Both the position numbers and the translations under genes were made by a program. From Bacteriovoracaceae bacterium UBA4096 (GTDB taxonomy: Bacteria > Bdellovibrionota > Bacteriovoracia > Bacteriovoracales > Bacteriovoracaceae), in contig DFXY01000066.1 of the NCBI GenBank assembly GCA_002381945.1, positions 19,900 through 83,899 of the forward strand: a stretch of DNA of 64,000 nucleotides, read 5' to 3'. Under the pieces are notes generated by a model. It had not been told where the DNA came from and did not search any database. It worked only from the letters and a program-made list of their open reading frames with translations. Positions 44,812 through 53,599 of this stretch are shown here, one piece after another (within the stretch, counting starts at the first letter, position 1; each line of letters begins with the position of its first letter).

Positions 44812-45841
44812 ATGATTTCCATCTCTCAGTTAGGTGTTGGATATGATCCGTAGGGGAGAGACTGATCACTTCAGGAAACTCCAGCACCACGGGAAATACT
44901 TCGTTTAATTTTTTCTTGAGTAGCTGCTCTTTTCCTTCCAGTGAGGCCTTGACTTGAATCAGATGAGATTCATCAGGATTCCAGGATTTAAGTTCTTGCT
45001 CAAGACACTTATTCAAAACGAGATAGTGATCCTCGTGGATAAAATGACTGGCATGAGAGCGTAATTCGACTGCCTCCTGGGCCTTACCTTGTTCTACTGA
45101 AGTAACCAAAAACCAATTGCATTCGGATCGGGATTTTAGTCTATCTTGTAGTGAAAGTCCTTTAAGGAATGCATCCCGAGATTGATATATAATCTGAATC
45201 GCCTGAATAAAGTCATCAATGAACTCGGCACCGGTAACATTTTGAAGGTACCCGAGGAGTTTACGTACGCCGGTTGAAATAAAACGATTGATGATCCCCA
45301 TGCCGAAAACTTTTTTTCCTGCCTTGGCAGTTTTCTGTCCCAGATAACTGAAGATCTCGATGAAGTTTTGATCAAAAAAAGAACGTATTTTTCCGAGGCT
45401 TTCAAGAAAGTCGAGGAAATGGGCCCCCGGAGGCGTATCGAGAACGACTACATCGTAAGATCCTGAATCAAACTGCATTTGCACCTCAACCATGGAGAGG
45501 ATTTCATTCATTCCTCCGTATGGTTTCGATAAGATCTGCACGATTCTATTATTTGCAAGGTCAGGAGTATTATATTTTTTTGCCATCCTCTGTATGGTCT
45601 TCTCGGGCGACATCAATAAAGCATGGAGTTTAGAGCCTAGAAGTTCCACTTCAGTGACTTCTCCTACAGCATCTCCCTGAAGCCCCAGAAGGTCTTTTAA
45701 TCTCCTGGCCGGATCAATGGTGATAAGAAGAACACGTTTGCCATTTTGTGATAAATTAAGAGCGCGGGCCGTCGCCAGAGTTGTTTTTCCAACCCCGCCG
45801 GTGCCACAGAAAATCTCGAATGATTTAGTGGAAAGAGTCAC
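44795..45841 (-). CDS. ArsA/GET3-like P-loop ATPase, second copy
   Basis: A 348-residue ATPase of the ArsA/GET3 group. Deviant Walker A GTGGVGKTT at residues 13-21, an ITIDPARRLKDLLG segment (switch region typical of ArsA) and VVLDTPPGAHFLDFLES as switch II. The usual Cys ligands for arsenite are not seen, so a role in metalloid export is unlikely. It starts at GTG with AAGGG 5 nt upstream. It is the larger member of a tandem pair with the adjacent 272-residue gene product, and overlaps gshA. Pairs of ArsA-like proteins exist in mycobacteria (Rv3679-Rv3680), which act together; the same is inferred here. Confidence 0.9.
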   Translation of the reverse strand: MTLSTKSFEIFCGTGGVGKTTLATARALNLSQNGKRVLLITIDPARRLKDLLGLQGDAVGEVTEVELLGSKLHALLMSPEKTIQRMAKKYNTPDLANNRIVQILSKPYGGMNEILSMVEVQMQFDSGSYDVVVLDTPPGAHFLDFLESLGKIRSFFDQNFIEIFSYLGQKTAKAGKKVFGMGIINRFISTGVRKLLGYLQNVTGAEFIDDFIQAIQIIYQSRDAFLKGLSLQDRLKSRSECNWFLVTSVEQGKAQEAVELRSHASHFIHEDHYLVLNKCLEQELKSWNPDESHLIQVKASLEGKEQLLKKKLNEVFPVVLEFPEVISLSPTDHIQHLTERWKSYAPQG

Positions 45842-45867
45842 ATACGCCCTTTGAAAGTCTCACTATT

Positions 45868-46686
45868 CTATATGAGTTTTGAGAGAGACCCAACTAAATC
45901 CGCTTCAATCGCAGTTGCTTCACGACTTAAAGAGTGGGGTAGGATGCATCGCATCTCTGACAAGTTCTCTTGAATCAACTGCTTTTCATTTAGGGCTTTT
46001 TCGCGCAAGCCTTCAGGTAATTTTTCCAGATCATTTTCAAGCAGGGGAAAAAGGCAATTATTTACCGTAATATCAATATTTACAGGAGTGCGTTCTTTAA
46101 GCCCAGCGCGGAGTTCAAGGGCCTCCTGCCAAGACATCAAGCTCGGTAAACTCACCACGTGAATTTTTGTGTACTCAGGGTCATTTAGTCGCGCCAGCAT
46201 TTTACCAGTATCCTCAAAAATAACACCGCTTTCAAAGATCTGCTTAAAATTGGTAGTTGATTCAACCATGATTAAAGCATGACCCGAAGCTGGCGCATCA
46301 AGCACAACAATGAGCCGAGGATTTTCTTTTCCCATTTCCAAGATCTTTCCCAAATAAATGAGATAGCTAAAGCCTGGAACCATATTAATCAAGGCCCGAA
46401 AAAATGGCGTCTTCACTATCCAGGAAGAAATGATTTTAGAGTTAAGACGTTTTTCTATGTAACCTCGGGCGCACTCTTCCAAGTCCAGAGAAATTTCCCT
46501 GATACCATTGACTGTCTTCTCACTTGTCCCTGTATGAACTTCGCCAAGAGATTGATTTTGAAAAGTTAAATAAACGGCTTCGTGATCATGTTCTACGAGG
46601 TAGCGAACGAATGATTTACTGAGAGTGGTTTTACCTACGCCGCCTTTACCAGTAAAAATGTACAGGCGACGTGTGAGTGATTCCAT
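45868..46686 (-). CDS. ArsA/GET3-like P-loop ATPase, first copy
   Basis: A 272-residue ATPase of the same family, with GKGGVGKTT (residues 13-21), a VVLDAPASGHALIMVES switch II, and a short C-terminal region. It lacks the ITIDPARR switch segment of its neighbour (TFQNQSLGEVHTG is in its place), so the two are diverged and may form an unequal dimer. It begins within the stop codon of the outer-membrane protein gene (TAATG). The function of the pair is unknown; client-protein or envelope handling is possible. Confidence 0.88.
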   Translation of the reverse strand: MESLTRRLYIFTGKGGVGKTTLSKSFVRYLVEHDHEAVYLTFQNQSLGEVHTGTSEKTVNGIREISLDLEECARGYIEKRLNSKIISSWIVKTPFFRALINMVPGFSYLIYLGKILEMGKENPRLIVVLDAPASGHALIMVESTTNFKQIFESGVIFEDTGKMLARLNDPEYTKIHVVSLPSLMSWQEALELRAGLKERTPVNIDITVNNCLFPLLENDLEKLPEGLREKALNEKQLIQENLSEMRCILPHSLSREATAIEADLVGSLSKLI

Positions 46687-47405
46687 TAGAAGAGGTACAT
46701 ACCGGTGATGAGAAGTTTCATATAATAACCTTTCACATCGCTCTGATCGTCCTGTTGAATTTTAAACGGCCAGTGCATTTGTCCCATTACACCTACAACA
46801 TAATGATCATTGAGACGAAGATCAACACCAGCACCAAAATTTAAACCAAAGGTTACTTTCTGATCTGACCATTTTGTGCTGCCATTCACGTTTCTTTTAA
46901 CTTTTGGCGCATAAAAACCTAGGCCACCCAAGAAATAAGGAGAAAGATTATCGTATTCAACTAATCGCCCTTTAATGGAAGAGGTAAGACCCATCACTTT
47001 AGTGCGCTCTTTCTTGTCTTTGTGTTCTGACATGTGGGCGTCAACTAAGAGATCAAATGAATAGCTGGCAGCATAAGAATAGAGAAAATCGAGAGTGATC
47101 TTATCATTTCCATGTTTGCCATAATTTCCGAAAAGGAACGTCTGACCTAATCCTAAGCCGAGTCCATGCTGCTGAAGTCTTCTGGGAGAACCGGAATTCA
47201 TAGAGGCAGAATGAGAACTTTTCTCTTCCACTTCGTCCTCAGATACGGATTTTTCCTCTGATGAGAGTTCTTTACTCGTCTCTGGTGTTTTGATCTTAGG
47301 GGTAAATGCTTTTGGCTGCGAAGCCTGGGCAAAAGAAAAGGAAGGGGTAAAAAAACTCATGGCCACAAGGGCCATGAGTATAATGCTGAAATTTTTGTTA
47401 CTCAT
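46686..47405 (-). CDS. Outer-membrane beta-barrel protein
   Basis: A 239-residue exported protein with a signal peptide (cleavage after FAQA near residue 28), a charged linker (about 30-75), and a barrel of alternating strands from about 80 to a terminal Leu-Phe, the usual C-terminal aromatic of outer-membrane barrels. The strands resemble OmpW/OmpA-like 8-stranded barrels, but I cannot name the family. It follows the PhaR-like gene after a 10-nt gap and precedes the ArsA pair in the same operon. Confidence 0.8.
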   Translation of the reverse strand: MSNKNFSIILMALVAMSFFTPSFSFAQASQPKAFTPKIKTPETSKELSSEEKSVSEDEVEEKSSHSASMNSGSPRRLQQHGLGLGLGQTFLFGNYGKHGNDKITLDFLYSYAASYSFDLLVDAHMSEHKDKKERTKVMGLTSSIKGRLVEYDNLSPYFLGGLGFYAPKVKRNVNGSTKWSDQKVTFGLNFGAGVDLRLNDHYVVGVMGQMHWPFKIQQDDQSDVKGYYMKLLITGMYLF

Positions 47406-47415
47406 GAACCTTAGA

Positions 47416-47814
47416 TTAGTTCAAAGTAGTAGAATTTTCCATAGAAGAGTTAAGACCTGCAACAAATGCTGGTTTGAAGTCTTCGGCCATAACAGCAGCT
47501 GCTGGCATTTCGAAAGTAAGGTTCAGCTTGCTTTCAAGTCCACCGATGTAACCAGTAAGAGTGCCTTCTTCAGAACGAATAACGCGCTTAAGAAGTTCAG
47601 TGTTTCCTGGCTTAAGAGATTTACGCTCTTGATCGAAAAGAAGCTGGATTTGAGTCATATAAGTGATGTCATTTTTTGACTTATTGTCGATAACCTGGAT
47701 TTCATGGCCTTCACGGATGATCTGAGCGATCTCTTCGAGAGTCACATAGCAGCTTTGGAAAGTGTCGTAGAGCTTGCGGTTCTGGTAACGCTTGATGATA
47801 CGTACGTCTTTCAT
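47416..47814 (-). CDS. PhaR-type (PHA accumulation regulator) DNA-binding domain protein
   Basis: A 132-residue protein. Residues 5-63 match the N-terminal DNA-binding domain of PhaR, the polyhydroxyalkanoate (PHA) regulator: IIKRYQNRKLYDT, YVTLEEIAQIIREG, and VIDNKSKNDIT. The C-terminal PHA-binding domain of canonical PhaR is not recognised, so it is a short form; no PHA synthase or phasin gene occurs in the window, so a different role in regulation is possible. AGGGG lies 5 nt before the ATG. It is the first gene of the six-gene minus-strand operon and may control it. Confidence 0.88.
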   Translation of the reverse strand: MKDVRIIKRYQNRKLYDTFQSCYVTLEEIAQIIREGHEIQVIDNKSKNDITYMTQIQLLFDQERKSLKPGNTELLKRVIRSEEGTLTGYIGGLESKLNLTFEMPAAAVMAEDFKPAFVAGLNSSMENSTTLN

Positions 47815-48211
47815 GTTGTTCCCCTAATTTGTGGTTATACCCTTGTAATTCATTTAAAGGTACTGTCGTTAATAGTTTCTTTATTTAGAGAAAGGAGCAG
47901 CGCACTCAAAGAAATCTGTTTTTGCGCGCTATTACTTTCGAAAACGGTTGGGTTTTACTAATACCGCCCTAGGCTGTCAACCCAGATGGTCATAAATAAT
48001 CCTAAAGATGAAAAAATATCACAAAAAAACGGTAAAAATTTCCTATCTCACTTAAGTTTAGACCTATGTTTTCGATGAGTTACAGGTTTATCCTGAGGTC
48101 GTAAACCTTCCGCGTTAAATTGAGCATTAGCTAATAATCCCTTAACAGCAGCCGATAAAAGAAAAGAGCGAGGATCGATTGATCGGTCTCGCTTTAAAGC
48201 ACAGGACGTTT
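47815..48211. other. Intergenic region between the PhaR-like operon and TPR lipoprotein gene
   Basis: Almost 400 nt without a convincing gene. Contents seen: AGGGG ribosome site and leader of the PhaR-like gene at the left edge, an AT-rich middle, and a sigma-28-like promoter at 48132-48158. No stable hairpin with T tract was found. Small RNA genes cannot be excluded. Confidence 0.5.
48132..48158 (+). promoter_or_regulatory. Sigma-28 (FliA)-like promoter
   Basis: A perfect -10 element GCCGATAA (48151-48158) with TAATAATC 11 nt upstream, which is the right spacing for the TAAAGTTT element. It is about 50 nt ahead of the TPR lipoprotein start, so this gene and its neighbour could belong to the flagellar/motility regulon. 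Confidence 0.45.
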
Positions 48212-50068
48212 ATGAAACTGCACTCTTCTTTTATTCCATTTCTTCTTATTGCTCTATTCACACTCAGCTGCGCTCACAAAACACCAGCACCTAAACCCGA
48301 GCTATCGGACTTCACTCCGGAACAAATCGAAGAGATGAATCGAGATGCTTTATTAATTGCTTCAAAACGTCTGGAAGAGATGGTTATTCAGGCCCGGTCT
48401 AGTCAATCAACTGTCAATTATTTGGCCACTGATCTTTTCTTGAAGGGAAATATGTCCTTACTGGAAGGAGATTTCGCGACTGCGGCCGTCCTTTTTAAAC
48501 ATCTGGTAACTTTAGTTCCAGATGATGAGTTCCTCCAAAAAAAATATGCCATTAGTTTAATCCGGGTCGGTGACCTTGAAGGTTCAATGGTGGTTTTAGA
48601 AAAGTTGTACGCAAGTTCAAAAGAAGAAAAAGTCGGCCTTATTCTTGCCGGTGTTTACACTGGTGTGGATAAAGAAGAGCTGGCCAAGAAAATTTATCGC
48701 CAAATTCTGGCAGTAAATCCTAAAAATGAGGATGCCTGTGTTTTTTTAAGTAAGTCTTTGGCAATGTCTAAAGAATCCGGCAAGGCCATCTCTCAGCTTA
48801 AAAACTGTGCTAAAAATGATTCAAAAAATGGGATGTATGATTATTATGCCGGAAAGATCTATCTGGATATGGGTCAGATTCCTAAGGCCATTTCCGCTTT
48901 TAAGAAGGCCAATCTCCGACAACCTGACTTGGGACAGGCGGTAAGTGCACTGGGAATCATCCTGGAAGAAAGGGACCAACACGAGCAGGCAATTAAAATC
49001 TACGAAAAGTATCTCAAACAGCAGCCAAACGACTCGTCTATTTTAACCAGAATGGTGCAGACACTTTTTTTAAAAGAAAGATTTGATGAAGTGATTCCAT
49101 ATGCTGAGCGATTAAGTGATATTGAGCCAGAAAATCTTAACTTAAAAGTTAAGCTGGGAATTCTTTATACTGATGCTAAGAAGTTCCCGGAAGCCATTTC
49201 GGTTTTTAAAGACCTACTGATAGCGGCTCCTCAGTCAGATAAACTTCTTTATTATCTGGGGGCCATTCATCAGGAAATGAAGCAATACCAGGAATCGATT
49301 GAATACTTCAATCAGATACCTTCTGACAGCGGGCTCTATACTGATAGTTCCGTTCAGATGGCGAACATGCTTTCGACTCTGGCACAGGAAGAATTTCATT
49401 CCCGGGAAACCAAAGAATGGAGAGAGAAATTCCTTAAGCATGTGAATCAAAAGCTCGCCGAATTCAAGGAAATGCGAGTTGAATTCAGTGTTATCAAATC
49501 CGGCTTTTATGAAGGTGTCGGAGAGTATAAGGATGCCATGGAATCCATGATGGTGGTTCAGGACGAGAAGAATTTCTCCACACAGCACAAGTATTATCTG
49601 GCCAATCTTTATGAGAAAGAAAAGAAATTTGAAGAATCCACTGCCCTTATTATGAGTATCATTGAAAAAGAGCCAAGAAATGCCCATGCCTGGAATTTTC
49701 TGGGATACTCCTTACTTGTCCGTGGTGAGCAGATGGACAAGGCCTTTGAATACATTCAGACGGCCCTCAAGATCAGTCCGGATGACGGATACATACGGGA
49801 TTCCTTGGGGTGGTATTACTTCAAAAAAGGTCAAATTAAAAAAGCTCTGACTGAGCTTGAGCTGGCCTTTAAAAAAGTCCCCGAGGATCTTGAGATTTTG
49901 AAGCACCTTGCAATCATTCATAAGGAACTTAAAGACTATTCACGTGCAAAAGGTTTCTTAGAGTCGGCTTTGAAGCAAGTGCGCTATCAGTCTGACAAAA
50001 AAGAAATTATGACTCAAATGGAAGAACTTGATAGTGATCGTATACCTGCATCTGATCAACTCGATTGA
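48212..50068 (+). CDS. TPR-repeat lipoprotein
   Basis: A 618-residue lipoprotein (lipobox TLSC, Cys at about residue 19) made mainly of tetratricopeptide repeats. At least ten TPR-like units are visible by their A-x-x-x-Y/L and P-x-x-x spacing from about residue 75 to 590 (examples GKIYLDMGQIPKAISAFKKA and ALGIILEERDQHEQAIKIYE). Proteins like this act as scaffolds for protein-protein contact on the outer membrane. The start at 48212 is chosen because AGGA precedes it and the signal peptide begins there. A LolB-like lipoprotein follows 37 nt after. Confidence 0.88.
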   Translation: MKLHSSFIPFLLIALFTLSCAHKTPAPKPELSDFTPEQIEEMNRDALLIASKRLEEMVIQARSSQSTVNYLATDLFLKGNMSLLEGDFATAAVLFKHLVTLVPDDEFLQKKYAISLIRVGDLEGSMVVLEKLYASSKEEKVGLILAGVYTGVDKEELAKKIYRQILAVNPKNEDACVFLSKSLAMSKESGKAISQLKNCAKNDSKNGMYDYYAGKIYLDMGQIPKAISAFKKANLRQPDLGQAVSALGIILEERDQHEQAIKIYEKYLKQQPNDSSILTRMVQTLFLKERFDEVIPYAERLSDIEPENLNLKVKLGILYTDAKKFPEAISVFKDLLIAAPQSDKLLYYLGAIHQEMKQYQESIEYFNQIPSDSGLYTDSSVQMANMLSTLAQEEFHSRETKEWREKFLKHVNQKLAEFKEMRVEFSVIKSGFYEGVGEYKDAMESMMVVQDEKNFSTQHKYYLANLYEKEKKFEESTALIMSIIEKEPRNAHAWNFLGYSLLVRGEQMDKAFEYIQTALKISPDDGYIRDSLGWYYFKKGQIKKALTELELAFKKVPEDLEILKHLAIIHKELKDYSRAKGFLESALKQVRYQSDKKEIMTQMEELDSDRIPASDQLD

Positions 50069-50105
50069 GCTTGCGTTTCAATAAAAAGAATTTCAATATG
50101 AGGTC

Positions 50106-50768
50106 ATGTTTTTAAAATGCATGGCCTTTTTATTATTCCTCTCATCTTGCTCTCATTTCAAGGGCACGAGAGGATTAGAAAATGAAAATAAAGAAAGACT
50201 TCTGGATGCTGTTCAACTGATCGGTGAAGGTCGCGGACGTTTAAGTCTCAGTCAAAATCAGTATGTTTTTAGTTTCGATAGTCTGCTCAAAGAAAACTAT
50301 GATTGGATTCTGGCAGTATCGATACCTCTTCAAGGTGAAGAAGTGATGTCTCTGGTTGATCTCAGAAAAAAAGAAGTGCTTGATTCGGAAACCGAATCTT
50401 TTGAGGCAAGAATTGATCACGAGTTTAAAAACTTAAAATTGAACAAGATTTTAACTTCCAAAGAATTCTTGAATGAGCTTCGTTCAGTGATTAGATTTAA
50501 TCTTGCCCATAAGTTAGGGCTAAAAAGAAATTGCATGGAGCAGCAAAAGGACTTGGTCTGCACCCTGGATGAAGAAAAATTCTTTATAAGTGTTTCCGGC
50601 AAAGAATTTAACATAATTAAATTGCTGGGTAAGGGAAGAAGAGTTGTTCTGGAAGGAAGAAATCTTACCGAATCTTTCTTTTCACAGACCAATATCCGTT
50701 TATACTCAAATGAAGTCGATTTCGAGAAAAAGAATTCGTCATTTTCGCTAGAACTTTTCTGGAAATAA
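50106..50768 (+). CDS. Putative LolB-like lipoprotein
   Basis: A 220-residue lipoprotein (lipobox SSC, Cys at residue 15). The mature part is beta-rich with a GRGRLSLSQNQYVFSFDSL strand pair near residue 40, a LAVSIPLQGEEVMSLVDL segment near 68-86, and two Cys residues (about 142 and 152). Order of TPR lipoprotein then LolB-type lipoprotein is known from Pseudomonas, which, with the beta-rich pattern, suggests the outer-membrane lipoprotein insertion factor LolB; this is inference. The characteristic LolB loop was not recognised. A DUF4292-type lipoprotein is another possibility. Confidence 0.5.
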   Translation: MFLKCMAFLLFLSSCSHFKGTRGLENENKERLLDAVQLIGEGRGRLSLSQNQYVFSFDSLLKENYDWILAVSIPLQGEEVMSLVDLRKKEVLDSETESFEARIDHEFKNLKLNKILTSKEFLNELRSVIRFNLAHKLGLKRNCMEQQKDLVCTLDEEKFFISVSGKEFNIIKLLGKGRRVVLEGRNLTESFFSQTNIRLYSNEVDFEKKNSSFSLELFWK

Positions 50769-50803
50769 TATTCTCCGACTATTCTGGTTGCAAAATGCAC
50801 CTC

Positions 50804-50830
50804 TTGTCAGGAACGCACTGTTTTTATAAA
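50804..50830 (+). promoter_or_regulatory. Possible sigma-70 promoter of the oligopeptide ABC operon
   Basis: TTGTCA and TATAAA, separated by only 15 nt, about 55 nt before the ribosome site AAAGGGGAG of the binding-protein gene. Confidence 0.3.
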
Positions 50831-50885
50831 GATTAATCACACGTAATAGCTTACAATTATTCTTATTTTTAAAGGGGAGCGGTAA

Positions 50886-52643
50886 ATGAAAGGTTTGGTT
50901 CTAATTTTGAGTGTTTTGCTCACGCTTGTCTTTGGATGCAGTAAGCAAAATAACTTTGATGAAAGAGAAATTAACCTTGTGTCTCCAGAGAAGATCTCTG
51001 GTTTTGACCCTATTAATGCCTCTGATAAATATTCTGGAAATGAAGCTGGGAAAGTTTACGAAGGCCTATTTGAATTTCATCCATTAAAACGGCCTTATGA
51101 ACTTATGCCAAACCTTGCGGCCAGTATGCCAGAAGCGAGTAAGGATGGTTTAACTTACACTTTTAAGATTCTTAAAGGTGTTCTATTTCATGATAGTCCG
51201 GCATTCAAGGATGGCATTGGGCGAGAAATGAAAATTGATGACGTTATTTATTCCTATAAGAGACTGGCCGATCCTAAGCTAAGTGCTAAGGGCTGGTGGG
51301 TTCTTGACGATAAAATCGTCGGTCTTAATGAGTGGAGAGAGAAGTATTCTCAAGCTGAAGCCACTAATTATGAAGAGGCGATCGAAGGCTTAAAGAAGAT
51401 TGATGATTATACACTTCAGATCAAACTGAAAAAACCATACCCTCAATTCCTTTACGCATTGGCAATGCCGTACACCTTTATAGTAGCAAAAGAAGCCGTT
51501 GAGCATTTTGGAAAAGAGTTCCTTAATTATCCGGTTGGAACAGGTCCCTTTGTGCTTCCAAAATTCGATCAATCAAGCATGATTGTTTATACTCGTAATC
51601 CGAAGTTTCGTACCAAGTACTATCCTTCAGAAGGCGAAGAGGGTGATGATAAATTAGGTCTACTGGCCGACGCCGGAAAGAAGATACCACTGGTTGATAA
51701 GATCAACGTTTATATCATTGTTGAGTCCCAACCAAAGTGGTTGTCTTTCATGAAGGCCAAAAATGACCTGATTGAAATCAAAGACGTAAATATTCAACAG
51801 ACATTAACTCCTGAAAATGAACTCAGACCTGAGCATAAAGAAAAAGGTATGCGTCTCTTCATGCTGCCTATGCTTGATGTGGCATACTTTGCTTTCAATC
51901 ATGAGAATCCAATTTTTAAGAATTTGAAATTAAGACAGGCCATGAACCTGGCCTATGACAGGGATGGTGCTAATAAGCTATTTCATGAAAATACAGCTTT
52001 TATTGCCCACGGCCCAGTTCCTCCTGGATTGGCCGGAAACCGTAAAGAATTTAAAAATCCTTATTCTAAATTAGATCTTGAGCAAGCCAAGAAACTATTG
52101 GCCGAAGCCGGATATCCTAATGGTAAAGGCTTACCTGAAATCACTATCCAGACAAGAAATGAAACAGTTGCTCGGCAGCAGATTGAATTTTTTGCCAAAT
52201 GCATGGACAAGATTGGAATCAAGATTAATGTTGGAATGAATACTTGGCCTGAGTTAGTGAATAAAGTCACTAAGAAACAGCATCAGATGTATACTATGGC
52301 CTGGGGGGCCGATTACCCGGATGCAGAGAACTTTCTAGGTCTTCTATACTGTCCAAATCAATCACCCGGATCCAATGGTGCTAACTATTGTAACCCTGAA
52401 TTTGATGCTCTATACAGTAAAGCAACTATCTTGCAGGATTCACCTGAAAGAACTGCCATGTATGAAAAGTTAAATGAGATGGCGGCTTTGGATGTGCCAT
52501 GGATTTATGGATTCAACCGCACCGACATTTACTTAACTCAGGCCTGGCTGAAAAATTATAAAGTCATGGAATTTAATCATAATCAGTTTCAATATCTGAA
52601 TGTAGATCTTGAAGTTAAAAAACAACTCAGTAAGAAGTTTTAG
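50886..52643 (+). CDS. Oligopeptide ABC transporter substrate-binding lipoprotein (OppA-like)
   Basis: A 585-residue solute-binding protein of the SBP_bac_5 family, anchored by a lipobox Cys (VFGC, residue 18). Family features are the LVSPEKISGFDP-type start, KVYEGLFEF, TFKILKGVLFHD and the late DYPDAENFL motif typical of peptide or dipeptide binders. AAAGGGGAG is a strong ribosome site. It leads a complete operon with two permeases and a fused ATPase. It probably binds peptides in the periplasm. Confidence 0.94.
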   Translation: MKGLVLILSVLLTLVFGCSKQNNFDEREINLVSPEKISGFDPINASDKYSGNEAGKVYEGLFEFHPLKRPYELMPNLAASMPEASKDGLTYTFKILKGVLFHDSPAFKDGIGREMKIDDVIYSYKRLADPKLSAKGWWVLDDKIVGLNEWREKYSQAEATNYEEAIEGLKKIDDYTLQIKLKKPYPQFLYALAMPYTFIVAKEAVEHFGKEFLNYPVGTGPFVLPKFDQSSMIVYTRNPKFRTKYYPSEGEEGDDKLGLLADAGKKIPLVDKINVYIIVESQPKWLSFMKAKNDLIEIKDVNIQQTLTPENELRPEHKEKGMRLFMLPMLDVAYFAFNHENPIFKNLKLRQAMNLAYDRDGANKLFHENTAFIAHGPVPPGLAGNRKEFKNPYSKLDLEQAKKLLAEAGYPNGKGLPEITIQTRNETVARQQIEFFAKCMDKIGIKINVGMNTWPELVNKVTKKQHQMYTMAWGADYPDAENFLGLLYCPNQSPGSNGANYCNPEFDALYSKATILQDSPERTAMYEKLNEMAALDVPWIYGFNRTDIYLTQAWLKNYKVMEFNHNQFQYLNVDLEVKKQLSKKF

Positions 52644-52651
52644 TAGGGAAA

Positions 52652-53587
52652 ATGATCAAGTACATCGTTAGAAGGCTTTTATATCTCATCCCGGTTTTGC
52701 TCGGGGTGAGCTTTATTATTTTTGTTCTGTTCAATCTGGTCTCAGGAGACCCGACAGCGGTTCTTCTTGGTAAAAATGCAACGGCCAGACAGATGGCAGA
52801 ATTACGAGAACAGTTAGGGTTAAACAAACCCTTACTTGATCAGTATTTTGACGTCGTAAAATCAGCTTTTACTTTTGATTTTGGACGATCCTGGGCCACC
52901 AAGCAGGAAATCTCCCAGATGATTATTCAAGGTGCCTATCCGTCGCTGACATTAACTGTGCCGGCCTTCGTTTTTGCCACCATTTTGTCTCTCATTATCT
53001 CGCTGGTGGTGGCTTTTTACCGCGGTAAAGGGATTGATTTATTTGTTCGTTTTATGTGTATTGCTGGCGTGAGTGTATCGGCCCTGGCCTATATTCTTTT
53101 CTTTCAATACTTCTTTGCCTATCAGTTAGGGTGGTTTGAGATATCAGGCTTTGAATATGGTTTCCCGGATTTTGTACCTTTCATCGCTTTGCCGGCGATT
53201 ATCTTCGTCCTTTTAAGTTTGGGCCCGGATGTCCGTTTTTTCAGAACGGTTATTCTGGATGAGATCTATCAGGACTATGTTCGTACTGCCCGCGCCAAAG
53301 GACTTTCTGAAGTCGTTATCTTGTTGAAGCACGTATTAAGAAATGCTCTGATTCCTATCATTACTTATGTTGTGATTCAGATACCAACGCTTATTTTAGG
53401 TGCCCTTTTACTTGAGAACTTCTTTAGTATTCCCGGTCTGGGAGGTATCACCCTGAATGCGCTTAACTCATCAGATTTTCCGGTGATTAAGGCCATGGCG
53501 ATCCTTTCCAGTGTCCTTTATATAATCCTCAGTTTAGTGACTGACGTACTTTATACGTTTGCAGATCCTAGAGTGAAATTGAAGTAG
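52652..53587 (+). CDS. Oligopeptide ABC transporter permease (OppB/DppB-like)
   Basis: A 311-residue inner-membrane permease with six membrane helices. Signatures are an N-terminal IVRRLLYLIPVLLGVS segment, an EQLGLNKP-like loop after the first helix, and the EAA loop DYVRTARAKGL near residue 206-216, the contact with the ATPase. It lies 8 nt after the binding-protein stop. Length and motifs fit the DppB/OppB rather than the longer YejB type. Confidence 0.94.
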   Translation: MIKYIVRRLLYLIPVLLGVSFIIFVLFNLVSGDPTAVLLGKNATARQMAELREQLGLNKPLLDQYFDVVKSAFTFDFGRSWATKQEISQMIIQGAYPSLTLTVPAFVFATILSLIISLVVAFYRGKGIDLFVRFMCIAGVSVSALAYILFFQYFFAYQLGWFEISGFEYGFPDFVPFIALPAIIFVLLSLGPDVRFFRTVILDEIYQDYVRTARAKGLSEVVILLKHVLRNALIPIITYVVIQIPTLILGALLLENFFSIPGLGGITLNALNSSDFPVIKAMAILSSVLYIILSLVTDVLYTFADPRVKLK

Positions 53588-53599
53588 AAGTAGAGAATT

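Noticed and set aside
46279..46569. Plus-strand open frame inside the first ArsA-like gene
   Set aside because: Shadow frame of a gene with clear ATPase motifs.
47704..47961. Plus-strand open frame across the PhaR-like gene start and the intergenic region
   Set aside because: It is antisense to a recognised gene, lacks a ribosome site and its product has no sensible composition.
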